Shown: positions 1 to 7,240 of the stretch, in pieces
Numbering within the stretch: the stretch's first letter is position 1
Layout: each line of letters starts with the position of its first letter
Position numbers and translations under genes: made by a program
The notes under the pieces: generated by a model
What the model saw: the letters and a program-made list of their open reading frames with translations, nothing else
The model's database searches: none
What the model was told of the DNA's origin: nothing
NCBI GenBank assembly: GCA_900755685.1
Contig: CAAEHI010000028.1
Location: 1 to 34,616, forward strand
DNA from: an uncultured Collinsella sp.
Lineage (GTDB): Bacteria > Actinomycetota > Coriobacteriia > Coriobacteriales > Coriobacteriaceae
Direction: 5' to 3'
Length of the DNA stretch: 34,616 nt

Positions 1-993
1 GGGCCTGCCACTATCAACGGCACCAACCTCACCGAGGACACCGTGACCAAGCAGATCATGAGCATGCGCACGTCCTACGGCTACACCAAGGACAAGGACT
101 GGGCACAGTACCTGGTCGACAACGACCTCACGCCCAAGAAGTACCGCAAGCAACTCATCGACTCCTACACGCAGCAGATTCTGCTTCAGCAAGCGCAGAA
201 GGAAAACGGCGTGACGGTGTCGGACGAGGAGGTCGAGAAGGCTTGGAAGGACGCGTGCAAGAGCGCGGGCGGTGCCAAGGCCTTTAAGAAGACGCTTAAG
301 ACCTACGGCTATACCGAGGACACCTACAAGGACTCGCTCAAGGAGAGTCTGGCGCAGCAGAAACTCAAGGATGCCGTGGCGCCCACCAGCAAGCCCAAGG
401 ACAGCGAGATTGTCGATTACATCAACGAGAACCTGTCTAACTACAACGATGCCCGTCGTTCGTCGAATATCTTGATTAAGGTCGATTCTGACGCTTCCGA
501 CGAGGACAAAGCTGCCGCCAAGGCCAAGGCGCAGGAGTGCCTGGACAAGATCAACTCCGGCGAGTTGAGCTTTGAGGACGCCGTGGAGCAGTACTCCGAT
601 GACACCGGCTCCAAGGACAAGAAGGGCGATGTTGGCTGGGACAAGCTCACTACCTTCGTCGACAGCTACCAGGCGGCGCTCGAGGGGCTCAACAAGGGCG
701 ATGTGAGCGACGTCGTCGAGTCGACCTATGGTTATCACATCATCAAGTGCACCGACTACTTCCATGTCGATAATCAGGTCGATGACATTAAGCAGGTGCC
801 CAAGGACATCAAGAAGTACGTCTCCAACGTGGTGAAGACGCAGGCGGCCAGTACTGCATACAGCGAGTGGCTGGAGCAGTACAAGAAGGACGCCGACATT
901 ACCGTCAACCCCATGCCCAAGGACGTACCCTATAACGTGAGTCTGAAGGGCGTCACCAAGAGCTCGACCGACGATTCGTCGACGACTGAGTAA
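1..993 (+). CDS. Parvulin-type peptidyl-prolyl isomerase / foldase, 5' end missing
   Basis: The reading frame is open from base 1 and ends with TAA at 991-993, so the N-terminus with any signal peptide or lipobox lies outside the window; 330 residues are visible. The first ~150 residues are charged and helical, as in SurA/PrsA-type chaperone arms. A rotamase (parvulin) domain follows at about bases 455-765, recognisable from SNILIK near its start, the pattern GELSFEDAVEQYSDD, a GDVGW turn and the closing YGYHIIK strand. The tail after ~950 is Ser/Thr/Asp-rich. The family isomerises X-Pro bonds and helps exported proteins fold outside the membrane. A GTG at 43 is an internal codon, since coding continues upstream. 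Family assignment is secure; PrsA-like versus SurA-like and lipoprotein status cannot be decided. Confidence 0.87.
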   Translation, partial: GPATINGTNLTEDTVTKQIMSMRTSYGYTKDKDWAQYLVDNDLTPKKYRKQLIDSYTQQILLQQAQKENGVTVSDEEVEKAWKDACKSAGGAKAFKKTLKTYGYTEDTYKDSLKESLAQQKLKDAVAPTSKPKDSEIVDYINENLSNYNDARRSSNILIKVDSDASDEDKAAAKAKAQECLDKINSGELSFEDAVEQYSDDTGSKDKKGDVGWDKLTTFVDSYQAALEGLNKGDVSDVVESTYGYHIIKCTDYFHVDNQVDDIKQVPKDIKKYVSNVVKTQAASTAYSEWLEQYKKDADITVNPMPKDVPYNVSLKGVTKSSTDDSSTTE

Positions 994-1047
994 TCATGGG
1001 GCGGTGCTCGCGCGAGCGCCGCTCACGCTATTAGAGAGGATTTGCAG

Positions 1048-1491
1048 ATGACCAACGAAGAGCTGCAGAAGGAAATGATCGCGGCCATGAAGGCCAAGGA
1101 CAAGGTTCGCCTGTCCATCATTCGCCAGGTTAAGGCCGAGGTGAAGAATATCGAGGTTAACGAGCGCCGCGACGTGACCGAGGAAGACGTCAACAGCATG
1201 ATCAAGCGTCTGATTAAGCAGACGAGCGAGACGCTGGAGATGTCCATTAAGGCCGGTACCGACCAGGAGCGTACCGACAACCTGACCGAGCAGGTCAAGA
1301 TTCTGGAGAGCCTGCTGCCCGCGCAGGTTTCGGGCGAGGAGCTCGAGGCTCTGATCGAGCAGGTCATCGCCGAGCTGGGCGCCACGTCCAAGAAGCAGAT
1401 GGGCCAGGTTATGGGCGCACTCGGCAAGGCCACCGGCGGCAACTTCGACAAGCCGGCAGCAGCAAAGATCGTCGGCGCAAAGCTTGCGTAG
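1048..1491 (+). CDS. yqeY: GatB/YqeY domain protein
   Basis: A 147-residue protein matching the stand-alone YqeY family in length and pattern: an N-terminal helical half (EELQKEMIAAMKAKDKVRLS) and a C-terminal half ending with TSKKQMGQVMGALGK and a final helix. The C-terminal fold is the one found at the end of GatB, where it contacts tRNA. YqeY itself has no firmly established reaction, and a tRNA-related role is inference. Start ATG 1048 is chosen because a GAGAGGA ribosome site (1034-1040) sits 7 bases upstream; the in-frame TTG at 1042 would be too close. It lies 54 bases after the foldase gene on the same strand, so co-transcription is possible, and is followed by a strong terminator at 1520-1551. 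Confidence 0.88.
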   Translation: MTNEELQKEMIAAMKAKDKVRLSIIRQVKAEVKNIEVNERRDVTEEDVNSMIKRLIKQTSETLEMSIKAGTDQERTDNLTEQVKILESLLPAQVSGEELEALIEQVIAELGATSKKQMGQVMGALGKATGGNFDKPAAAKIVGAKLA

Positions 1492-1519
1492 GGGCCGAGC
1501 GGTACATAGTTGATGTTGA

Positions 1520-1551
1520 GGGGCGTGGCCGTCATGGTCGCGCCCCTTTTT
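1520..1551 (+). terminator. Intrinsic terminator after yqeY
   Basis: An 11-bp stem (GGGGCGTGGCC at 1520-1530 with 1536-1546, two G-U pairs) closes a 5-base loop and is followed directly by five T (1547-1551). It sits 28 bases after the yqeY stop. Confidence 0.85.
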
Positions 1552-1562
1552 GCTGGGCTGGG

Positions 1563-1633
1563 CACTCATTGGGGACAGGCTTAAATGAGTGCCCAATGGG
1601 TGGGTACTCATTTAAGTCTGTCCCCAATGAGTG
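1563..1633. repeat. 71-bp near-perfect palindrome made of two inverted GGGGACAG hairpins
   Basis: Arms 1563-1594 and 1602-1633 are 32 bp each with two mismatches around a 7-base centre. Each arm is itself a small hairpin: CACTCATT, then a loop containing GGGGACAGGCTTA, then AATGAGTG; the second arm carries the same in reverse (CTGTCCCC). It lies between the yqeY terminator and the ABC-transporter promoter region. The layout resembles a back-to-back pair of REP-like units. No T-run follows on either side, so a terminator role is unlikely. Confidence 0.85.
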
Positions 1634-1696
1634 GGTGGAAGGTTGCGGGTTCTTTACGGGAATGTAGTGTGGGCTGCGGAAACGTGGTTCTTTCCG

Positions 1697-1702
1697 TACA
1701 AT
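1697..1702 (+). promoter_or_regulatory. Possible -10 box for the amino-acid transporter operon
   Basis: TACAAT lies 35 bases upstream of the ATPase start codon. No convincing -35 hexamer is seen 16-18 bases upstream, so this is a weak suggestion only. Confidence 0.25.
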
Positions 1703-1737
1703 AGTTCAACTCGTGTAAACGCAGGGAAGGGACATTC

Positions 1738-2469
1738 ATGGCAGACATGATCGAGATCAAGCATCTCAACAAGTACTTTGGCGACCTGCATGTGCTCAAA
1801 GATATCAATCTCACCGTCAAGCGCGGCGAGAAACTCGTAATGATCGGACCTTCCGGCTCGGGTAAGTCGACGCTCATCCGTTGTGTCGATTATCTGGAGG
1901 AGCCCACGTCGGGCGAGGTCGTCATCGACGGTACGCCGCTCACCAAAAAGAACCACCTGGAGATGGCTCGCAAGTATAGTTCCATGGTGTTTCAGCAGTT
2001 CAACCTGTATCCCAACATGACGGTGCTCGGCAACCTGACGCTCGCGCCCATCAAGCTACAAAAGAAGAGCAAGGAGGAGGCGACCGAGATCGCCATCGCC
2101 GCGCTCAAGCGCGTCGGCATGGCGCATAAGGCCGGCGAGTATCCGCAGAATCTCTCGGGCGGTCAGCAGCAGCGCATCGCCATCGCCCGTGCCCTGTGCA
2201 CCAAGCAACCCATCATCCTGTTTGACGAACCGACCTCGGCGCTCGACCCCGAGATGGTCCAGGAGGTTCTGGACGTTATGATTGAGCTCGCGCAGGAGGA
2301 CATCACCATGATCTGCGTGACGCACGAGATGGGCTTTGCGCGCCAGGTGGCCGACCGCGTCATCTTTATGGAGGACGGCCGCATCCTGGAGGAGGGCACG
2401 CCCGAGCACTTCTTCGATAACCCCGAGAACCCGCGCTGCCGTGAGTTCCTGTCCAAGATTCTGCACTAG
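1738..2469 (+). CDS. Polar amino-acid ABC transporter, ATP-binding protein (GlnQ-like)
   Basis: A 243-residue ABC ATPase of the polar amino-acid uptake (PAAT) class, the cytoplasmic motor of the importer encoded by the next three genes. Visible motifs: Walker A GPSGSGKST (residues 37-45), Q-loop FQQFNLYPN (85-93), signature LSGGQQQR (139-146), Walker B ILFDEP (160-165) and the H-loop THEMGFA. Length and motif order are normal. Start ATG 1738 follows an AGGGAAGGGA ribosome site with about 5 bases spacing. The receptor gene starts 8 bases after the stop, consistent with one operon. The receptor suggests an acidic or polar amino acid as substrate. Confidence 0.94.
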   Translation: MADMIEIKHLNKYFGDLHVLKDINLTVKRGEKLVMIGPSGSGKSTLIRCVDYLEEPTSGEVVIDGTPLTKKNHLEMARKYSSMVFQQFNLYPNMTVLGNLTLAPIKLQKKSKEEATEIAIAALKRVGMAHKAGEYPQNLSGGQQQRIAIARALCTKQPIILFDEPTSALDPEMVQEVLDVMIELAQEDITMICVTHEMGFARQVADRVIFMEDGRILEEGTPEHFFDNPENPRCREFLSKILH

Positions 2470-2477
2470 GCGCGGTG

Positions 2478-3353
2478 ATGGACATGACGGATATGACGAG
2501 GGCGGCCGTGTCGCGCCGTCACTTTTTGCAGCTGGCTGGCGCCAGCATGCTTGCGCTGACGGGGACCGCGCTTACCGGTTGCGGCAACTCCACCAGCGGC
2601 GAGGGCTCCGACAAGGGCTCCAAGCTTGCGGCCATCAAGTCGCGTGGCCATCTGAATGCCGGCGTTAAGAAGGACGTTCCCGGCTATGGCTATTACGACA
2701 CCGCCAAGGGTCGCTTTGAGGGCATGGAAGTTGATTTGTGCTACCAGATCGCCGCTGCCGTCTTTGGCGTGAGCTATAAGGAGGCCCGCGCCCAGGAGCT
2801 TGTCGAGTTTACCGACGTAACGCCCAAGACACGCGGCCCGCTGATCGATAACGGCCAACTCGACGTGGTCGCTGCGACCTACACCATCACCGACGAGCGC
2901 AAGAAGAGCTGGGATTTCTCGACGCCGTACCGCACCGACTACGTGGGACTCATGGTCAAGAAGCGTTCGGGCTTTACCTCGATTGAGGACCTGGACGGCA
3001 AGGTCATCGGCGTGAGCCAGGGTGCTACCACACAGGGCCTGATCGAGCAGATGATCAAGGACAACGGCTTTAGCTGCAAGCCCGAGTTTAGGGCCTTTAG
3101 CGGCTACCCCATCATCAAGAGTTCGCTCGACGCCGGCAATATCGACGTCTTTGCCATGGACCGCTCCACACTGGCCGGTTACATGAACGAGACCGTTGAG
3201 CTGCTGCAGCCCGAGGTCAAGTTTGGCGAGCAGGGCTACGGCGTGGCGACCAAGAAGGGTTGCGACCTTTCGGCCGTGGTCGATCAGGTGATTTGCGATC
3301 GCCTGGCCGACGGCTGGCTCGACCAAGAGGTCAAGACCTGGGGTCTTGTATAG
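2478..3353 (+). CDS. Amino-acid ABC transporter substrate-binding lipoprotein with Tat-like signal
   Basis: The extracytoplasmic receptor of the importer, SBP family 3, 291 residues. The N-terminus has a twin-arginine motif (SRRHFLQL, residues 12-19), a hydrophobic stretch and a lipobox LTGC (Cys35), pointing to Tat export followed by lipid anchoring; this is read from motifs, not proven. Family-3 features: the strand ending GYYDTAKGRFEGMEVDLC, the hinge signature DNGQLDVVAATYTITDERK, FSTPYRTDYVGLMVKK, and GVSQGATTQ in lobe 2. The ITDERK/FSTPY pattern resembles glutamate/aspartate receptors such as Campylobacter PEB1, so an acidic amino acid is the best guess. The start is uncertain: GTG 2475, ATG 2478, 2484 and 2490 are all in frame and none has a strong ribosome site. 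Confidence 0.9.
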   Translation: MDMTDMTRAAVSRRHFLQLAGASMLALTGTALTGCGNSTSGEGSDKGSKLAAIKSRGHLNAGVKKDVPGYGYYDTAKGRFEGMEVDLCYQIAAAVFGVSYKEARAQELVEFTDVTPKTRGPLIDNGQLDVVAATYTITDERKKSWDFSTPYRTDYVGLMVKKRSGFTSIEDLDGKVIGVSQGATTQGLIEQMIKDNGFSCKPEFRAFSGYPIIKSSLDAGNIDVFAMDRSTLAGYMNETVELLQPEVKFGEQGYGVATKKGCDLSAVVDQVICDRLADGWLDQEVKTWGLV

Positions 3354-3378
3354 ACGCATCGTCCAAGGAAGGAATCAA

Positions 3379-4125
3379 ATGCTCGAAGGATTATTTGACG
3401 CCGACCGTTGGTCGACGACATTTCAAAACATGGGGCCCTTCTGGGAGGGCTTTGGCGTGACGCTGCAGGTGGTCGTTGCCGGTCTGCTGCTGTCGCTGGT
3501 GCTGGGCACACTGCTGGGCGTGTTCTCTACCACTCGCTCGCGCGTGCTGCGCGCCATAAGCCGCGTGTACGTGGAGTTTTACCAGAACACCCCGTTGCCC
3601 GTGCAGGTGCTCTTTATGTACATGGCCGGTCCGCAGTTTTTGCAGGCCATAACCGGTGCCGACCAGCCGGTGCGCATCGCGCCGTTTGTGCTGGGCTTCT
3701 TGGGTGTGGGCCTGTATCACGCGGCCTACATTTCGGAGGTCATCCGCACCGGTATCGAGGCGGTTCCGCGCGGTCAGATGGAGGCGGCCCAGAGCCAGGG
3801 CTTCACCCGTGCGCAGGCGTACTGGTACATCGTGCTGCCCCAGACATTCAAGATCATCCTGCCGCCGCTGTGTAACCAGGCGCTCAACCTGGTCAAGAAC
3901 ACGTCGGTGCTGGCGCTTGTGGCCGGCGGCGACCTTATGTACCGTTCCGACAACTTTGTGAGTCTGTACGGTTACCTGCAGGGATACATCGTCTGCTGCC
4001 TTATGTACTTCATCATCTGCTTTCCGCTCGCCATGCTGGTGCAGTGGCTCGAGCGCCGCTCCAAGGAGCGTCCGCGCGGCGTGAGCCTGGCCGAGCTGGG
4101 GCTCGACAACGTAGAGGAGGCCTAG
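3379..4125 (+). CDS. Amino-acid ABC transporter permease 1
   Basis: A 248-residue inner-membrane permease of the HisM/GlnP type, forming the channel with the second permease. Hydrophobic helices are evident, beginning GVTLQVVVAGLLLSLVLG. The family signature ENTPLPVQ-like YQNTPLPVQVLF and the EAA loop (VPRGQMEAAQSQGF, then VLPQ), which docks on the ATPase, are present. Start ATG 3379 is chosen for the AAGGAAGGAA ribosome site just upstream; the longer frame from 3346 would overlap the receptor gene. The next permease begins 3 bases after the stop. The C-terminal ~30 residues are a charged cytoplasmic tail. Confidence 0.93.
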   Translation: MLEGLFDADRWSTTFQNMGPFWEGFGVTLQVVVAGLLLSLVLGTLLGVFSTTRSRVLRAISRVYVEFYQNTPLPVQVLFMYMAGPQFLQAITGADQPVRIAPFVLGFLGVGLYHAAYISEVIRTGIEAVPRGQMEAAQSQGFTRAQAYWYIVLPQTFKIILPPLCNQALNLVKNTSVLALVAGGDLMYRSDNFVSLYGYLQGYIVCCLMYFIICFPLAMLVQWLERRSKERPRGVSLAELGLDNVEEA

Positions 4126-4128
4126 CGC

Positions 4129-4767
4129 ATGGAAATCTTCAACGCGACCAACCTGCTCTACATCTGGGGCGGCTTTGTTAAGACGATCGAGATCTCGGCG
4201 CTGTCGATCTTTTTCTCGCTCATCTTTGGCACGGTGCTGGCGCTCGTGAAAAGCTATGCGCCCCGCCCGTTCCGTATTTTGGTGAGCGCCTACATCGAGC
4301 TGTTCCGTTGCACGCCGAACCTGCTGTGGATTCTGTTTATCTACTTTACGGTGCAGGGTTTGGACATTGTGATTTCGACCATCGCCTTTACGCTGTTTAC
4401 CAGCGCTGTTATGGCCGAGATTGTGCGCGGCGGCCTCAACTCGATTCCGCGCGGCCAGTTTGAGGCAGCGCAGAGCCAGGGCTTCGGCTTCTTTGCCACC
4501 ATGCGCTACATCATTCTGCCGCAGACGTTTAAGACGATCATTCCGGCGCTGTTTAGCCAATGCACGACCGTCATCAAGGACAGCTCGTATCTTTCGGGCA
4601 TTAACGTGGCCGAGCTCATGTACACGGCAAACGTCGTGATGGCCCACGCGATCGACCTGTCGCAGGTTCTTATGCTCTACGGCCTGGTGTTTGCGATGTA
4701 CTTTGTGCTCAACTTTGGTATCTCGTTGCTGGTCCGAGCATATCAACGCCGTATTGTGGCAGCGTAG
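4129..4767 (+). CDS. Amino-acid ABC transporter permease 2
   Basis: A 212-residue permease paralogous to its neighbour, completing a heteromeric channel. It carries the same signatures: FRCTPNLLWILF near residue 63 and the EAA loop IPRGQFEAAQSQGF followed by ILPQTFK. It starts 3 bases after the stop of permease 1, with a GAGGAGG ribosome site inside that gene's end, so the two are probably translationally coupled. It is the last gene of the operon; no classic terminator follows, only the large palindrome at 4774-4866. Confidence 0.93.
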   Translation: MEIFNATNLLYIWGGFVKTIEISALSIFFSLIFGTVLALVKSYAPRPFRILVSAYIELFRCTPNLLWILFIYFTVQGLDIVISTIAFTLFTSAVMAEIVRGGLNSIPRGQFEAAQSQGFGFFATMRYIILPQTFKTIIPALFSQCTTVIKDSSYLSGINVAELMYTANVVMAHAIDLSQVLMLYGLVFAMYFVLNFGISLLVRAYQRRIVAA

Positions 4768-4773
4768 TCCTGC

Positions 4774-4866
4774 TTCCCCAAGCACGGCATCTTGCCCCTC
4801 AATCGTCGCTTGCGTACATTTAGTACGCGGCGCTCCTCTTTCGGGGCAATCTGCCGCACTTGGGAA
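4774..4866. repeat. 93-bp imperfect palindrome with nested inner stem
   Basis: Arms 4774-4798 and 4842-4866 pair over ~25 bp with a few mismatches (core CAAGCACGGCA against TGCCGCACTTG). Inside lies a second stem, GCGTAC (4812-4817) ATTTA GTACGC (4823-4828). It begins 7 bases after the last permease gene. There is no T-run, so it is either a transcribed structured RNA, an mRNA-stabilising hairpin, or a dispersed palindromic repeat. Confidence 0.7.
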
Positions 4867-4888
4867 ACCAGGACGGTCGTAAGTGACA

Positions 4889-4921
4889 AAATGAGAATCA
4901 GGAATCGCCTATTTCTCATTT
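4889..4921 (+). promoter_or_regulatory. 9-bp inverted repeat just upstream of the kinase-like gene
   Basis: AAATGAGAA (4889-4897) and TTCTCATTT (4913-4921) are perfect complements 15 bases apart, ending 5 bases before the AAAGGA ribosome site of the gene at 4939. It could be an operator or a leader hairpin; no factor can be named. Confidence 0.4.
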
Positions 4922-4938
4922 GTTAGAAAGGAATCGCG

Positions 4939-5562
4939 ATGAGCGATCTGGAGAACAAGAAGAATCCTGTGGTCATTACCATCGCGCGCGACTTTGGCGC
5001 CGAGGGCCACGAGATTGGTCGCATGCTTGCCGACGAGTTGGGGATTCCGCTGTACGATAACGAGCTGCTGGTGCGTGCGTCGCTGCGCGCGGGCGAGTCG
5101 CTCGACAAGATGGCCGCCTACGACGAGCGCCTGGCCGTGGAGAACATGGCGTTTCTGCCCGACCGCTACGATGCCCGTTCGTACTCGGACAAGTTGTTCC
5201 AAAAGATGAGCCAGGTGATTTTGGATCTGGGTGAGACCGAGAGCTGCATTATCGAAGGCCGCCTGTCCGATTACCTGCTGCGTAACAACCCCAACCACAT
5301 TGCCGTATTGGTGACCGCTCCCTTTGAGGACCGCGTCGAGATCGTGCGCAAGAAGCGCGGTCTTAACAAAAAGAAGGGCGCCAAGCTGGTCAAGCAGCAG
5401 CAGAAGGCGCGCGAGGCGTTCTATAAGCGCTACAGCGCCGGAAAGTGGAAGATGACGAGCGGTAAGGATATCGTTGTCAACCGCACCAAGTTGGGACGCG
5501 AAGGCTGTAAAGACGTCATTGCCGCTGCCTACCGCTACAAAGTGGCGCAGCTCGAAGGCTAG
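4939..5562 (+). CDS. Cytidylate kinase-like family protein
   Basis: A 207-residue protein of the cytidylate-kinase-like P-loop family (Pfam 'Cytidylate kinase-like'), distinct from canonical Cmk. The start reads ITIARDFGAEGHEIGRMLADEL, where Gly-rich GAEG replaces the usual GxxGxGKS loop, followed by IPLYDNELL; a middle segment IIEGRLSDYLL and a basic stretch around residue 135 (RKKRGLNKKKGAK) match the lid region. The family is presumed to phosphorylate a nucleotide or similar small molecule, but the substrate is not established. Start ATG 4939 has AAAGGA 7 bases upstream. It is monocistronic and converges on the LuxR-type gene; the hairpin at 5569-5608 separates them. Confidence 0.8.
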   Translation: MSDLENKKNPVVITIARDFGAEGHEIGRMLADELGIPLYDNELLVRASLRAGESLDKMAAYDERLAVENMAFLPDRYDARSYSDKLFQKMSQVILDLGETESCIIEGRLSDYLLRNNPNHIAVLVTAPFEDRVEIVRKKRGLNKKKGAKLVKQQQKAREAFYKRYSAGKWKMTSGKDIVVNRTKLGREGCKDVIAAAYRYKVAQLEG

Positions 5563-5568
5563 CCGATC

Positions 5569-5608
5569 AAAACCACCACAAAGGGGACAGCACCTTTGTG
5601 GTGGTTTT
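5569..5608. terminator. GGGGACAG-loop hairpin acting as bidirectional terminator
   Basis: A 16-bp perfect stem (5569-5584 with 5593-5608) closes the loop GGACAGCA. The stem ends in A/T runs on both sides (AAAACCACCAC and GTGGTGGTTTTTG), giving T-tails in either direction between two convergent genes. It belongs to the same repeat family as 7182-7216 and 9504-9548. Confidence 0.8.
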
Positions 5609-5612
5609 TGTT

Positions 5613-7016
5613 TTAGGCAGAGGGGAAGGCTTTGGCGAGACCGGCGCGCGTCTGCGTGTCGGTCTTTTGGTAGATAGAGCTCAGGTGGCGCTGCACCATG
5701 CGCATCGAGATGCCGAGTTCCTCAGCGACCTGCTTGAGCGGGCGCTCGTCTTGGGTTACAGCTATGAGCACGTCGACTTCGCGCGGGGTGAGAGCGTGGT
5801 TGGCGATGAAGGCCTTACGCTGCTCCTCGATACTCGGTGCAGCGAGCGCCTCCTCGGCAAGCTGTTGATGTTTACGCTCCTGCTCGGTTTGGGGTAGGCG
5901 GAACAGGCCGGCTGCCACGAATGCCGCGCAGGCGGCGACGAGCAAAACGAGCGCACCGATCATGATGAGGGCAACGTTGCCCGAGGTCACGAGAGCAAGC
6001 GAGATGCCCGATGTGGTGAATGCGCACACGTTATTGGCCGCGCGGCCCATGCCGGCCCAAAGGGCGGGCGCATGCATGCGCGGTGCCAGCTGTGTAAAGG
6101 TGGCGGTAAAGAACGTGACAAAAAAGCCCGAACTCAGATAAAAGACGACAAGGCCCAGGTTGGGATCGGTGCCGGCCTCCACGGCCAGGATGGAAATGGT
6201 CGAGAGCACGGCGATGCCGAGCATGACAAGTCCCATGTAGCGGCGCTCGGCAAGGTCAAAGATAAGACCGGCGGCAAGGCCGCTTGCCGCCAAAAAGAGG
6301 CGCGGCCAGGTTTGCACGGCAATGGTGCCGTGGGCGTTGGAGAGTGTGACCACGTTGTCGAGGGTCGAGAACAAGCAGGCAAGAATCATGACGAGCACGA
6401 TGCTCCAGCATGCCTGTTTGGCGAGGGCATGAGAGGGCTCAATAAAGGGATTGATGGCGGAGTTGGAGCTCTCGGCGGCCTTTTGGGGAACGACGCTGAG
6501 GGCGGAGATGGCGATAGTCGCTGCGCCAAGGACGATGAGCTCTGCGATACCGCCGCAATTGAGCAGGTTGATGGCGAACTGTATCAGGATGCCCGCGGCA
6601 TAGGCCGCTCCTGCGCCAGTGGCGAGTTTGGAATCGTCTTGGAATGCCGTCGCGAAGGTGTGGTGAGCGACGGCACCCAGCAGGCCGAGTCCAAGGAATG
6701 CCACGCAGCCCAGAATCTCGAGCGCAAGCGGGGTCGTAGGGAACTGGACCTGGGTCAATCCCAGGATGGCGATGGGAACAGCGGCGTTGACGACTGCCAG
6801 TGAGTGGCCTTTGCGTTGTGCGAGCCCGAGCAGCGGCGCGTACCCGATAAAGCCGAGCACGCTCGCACCCAGAATAAAGCCCTGTGCGATCACAACGCGT
6901 TCGGCACCGGCGAGCAGCCCGACGTTGACGTCGAAGCGAAACTCGGCGGCAAGGAAGGCGAAGGTGAAGAGCGCGAGTGCCAGAAGCGCGTTGATTTTAG
7001 GCCTGCTCAGGTTCAA
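5613..7016 (-). CDS. Membrane-anchored LuxR-family transcriptional regulator
   Basis: A 467-residue protein with two parts. Residues ~10-375 are strongly hydrophobic with about a dozen predicted membrane helices, laid out like an MFS-type bundle. The last ~60 residues form a LuxR/NarL DNA-binding domain (LTPREVDVLIAVTQ, then QVAEELGISMRMVQRHLSSIYQKT). This architecture is common in Coriobacteriia, often in many paralogues, where the membrane part is presumed to sense a ligand; neither ligand nor targets are known. No receiver or kinase domain is present. Start ATG 7016 has no strong ribosome site in view. The gene is divergent from the surface-protein gene at 7241, which makes that gene a possible target (inference). 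Confidence 0.88.
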   Translation of the reverse strand: MNLSRPKINALLALALFTFAFLAAEFRFDVNVGLLAGAERVVIAQGFILGASVLGFIGYAPLLGLAQRKGHSLAVVNAAVPIAILGLTQVQFPTTPLALEILGCVAFLGLGLLGAVAHHTFATAFQDDSKLATGAGAAYAAGILIQFAINLLNCGGIAELIVLGAATIAISALSVVPQKAAESSNSAINPFIEPSHALAKQACWSIVLVMILACLFSTLDNVVTLSNAHGTIAVQTWPRLFLAASGLAAGLIFDLAERRYMGLVMLGIAVLSTISILAVEAGTDPNLGLVVFYLSSGFFVTFFTATFTQLAPRMHAPALWAGMGRAANNVCAFTTSGISLALVTSGNVALIMIGALVLLVAACAAFVAAGLFRLPQTEQERKHQQLAEEALAAPSIEEQRKAFIANHALTPREVDVLIAVTQDERPLKQVAEELGISMRMVQRHLSSIYQKTDTQTRAGLAKAFPSA

Positions 7017-7181
7017 GGACGGTCCTTTGGGTGGACGAATGATCGTGTCCTCGATTGTAGCGTTCCCGGGACGAGTGTGGCGATGGCGAAATCATATTGA
7101 ATTAAACCGCAGGTAGAGGCCCAGGTTCATATCTACGAACCTAGGCATACGGAGTCATTTGACACATCTTGGTTGTACAGG

Positions 7182-7216
7182 ACCACCACAAAGGGGACAG
7201 GCACCTTTGTGGTGGT
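7182..7216. repeat. GGGGACAGG-loop hairpin upstream of the surface-protein gene
   Basis: ACCACCACAAAGG (7182-7194) pairs perfectly with 7204-7216; the loop is GGACAGGCA. It ends 12 bases before the AAGGAGG ribosome site of the gene at 7241, so it would probably lie in that mRNA's leader. There is no T-run on the plus side. Confidence 0.8.
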
Positions 7217-7240
7217 GTCCCTACGACCAAGGAGGGCGTT

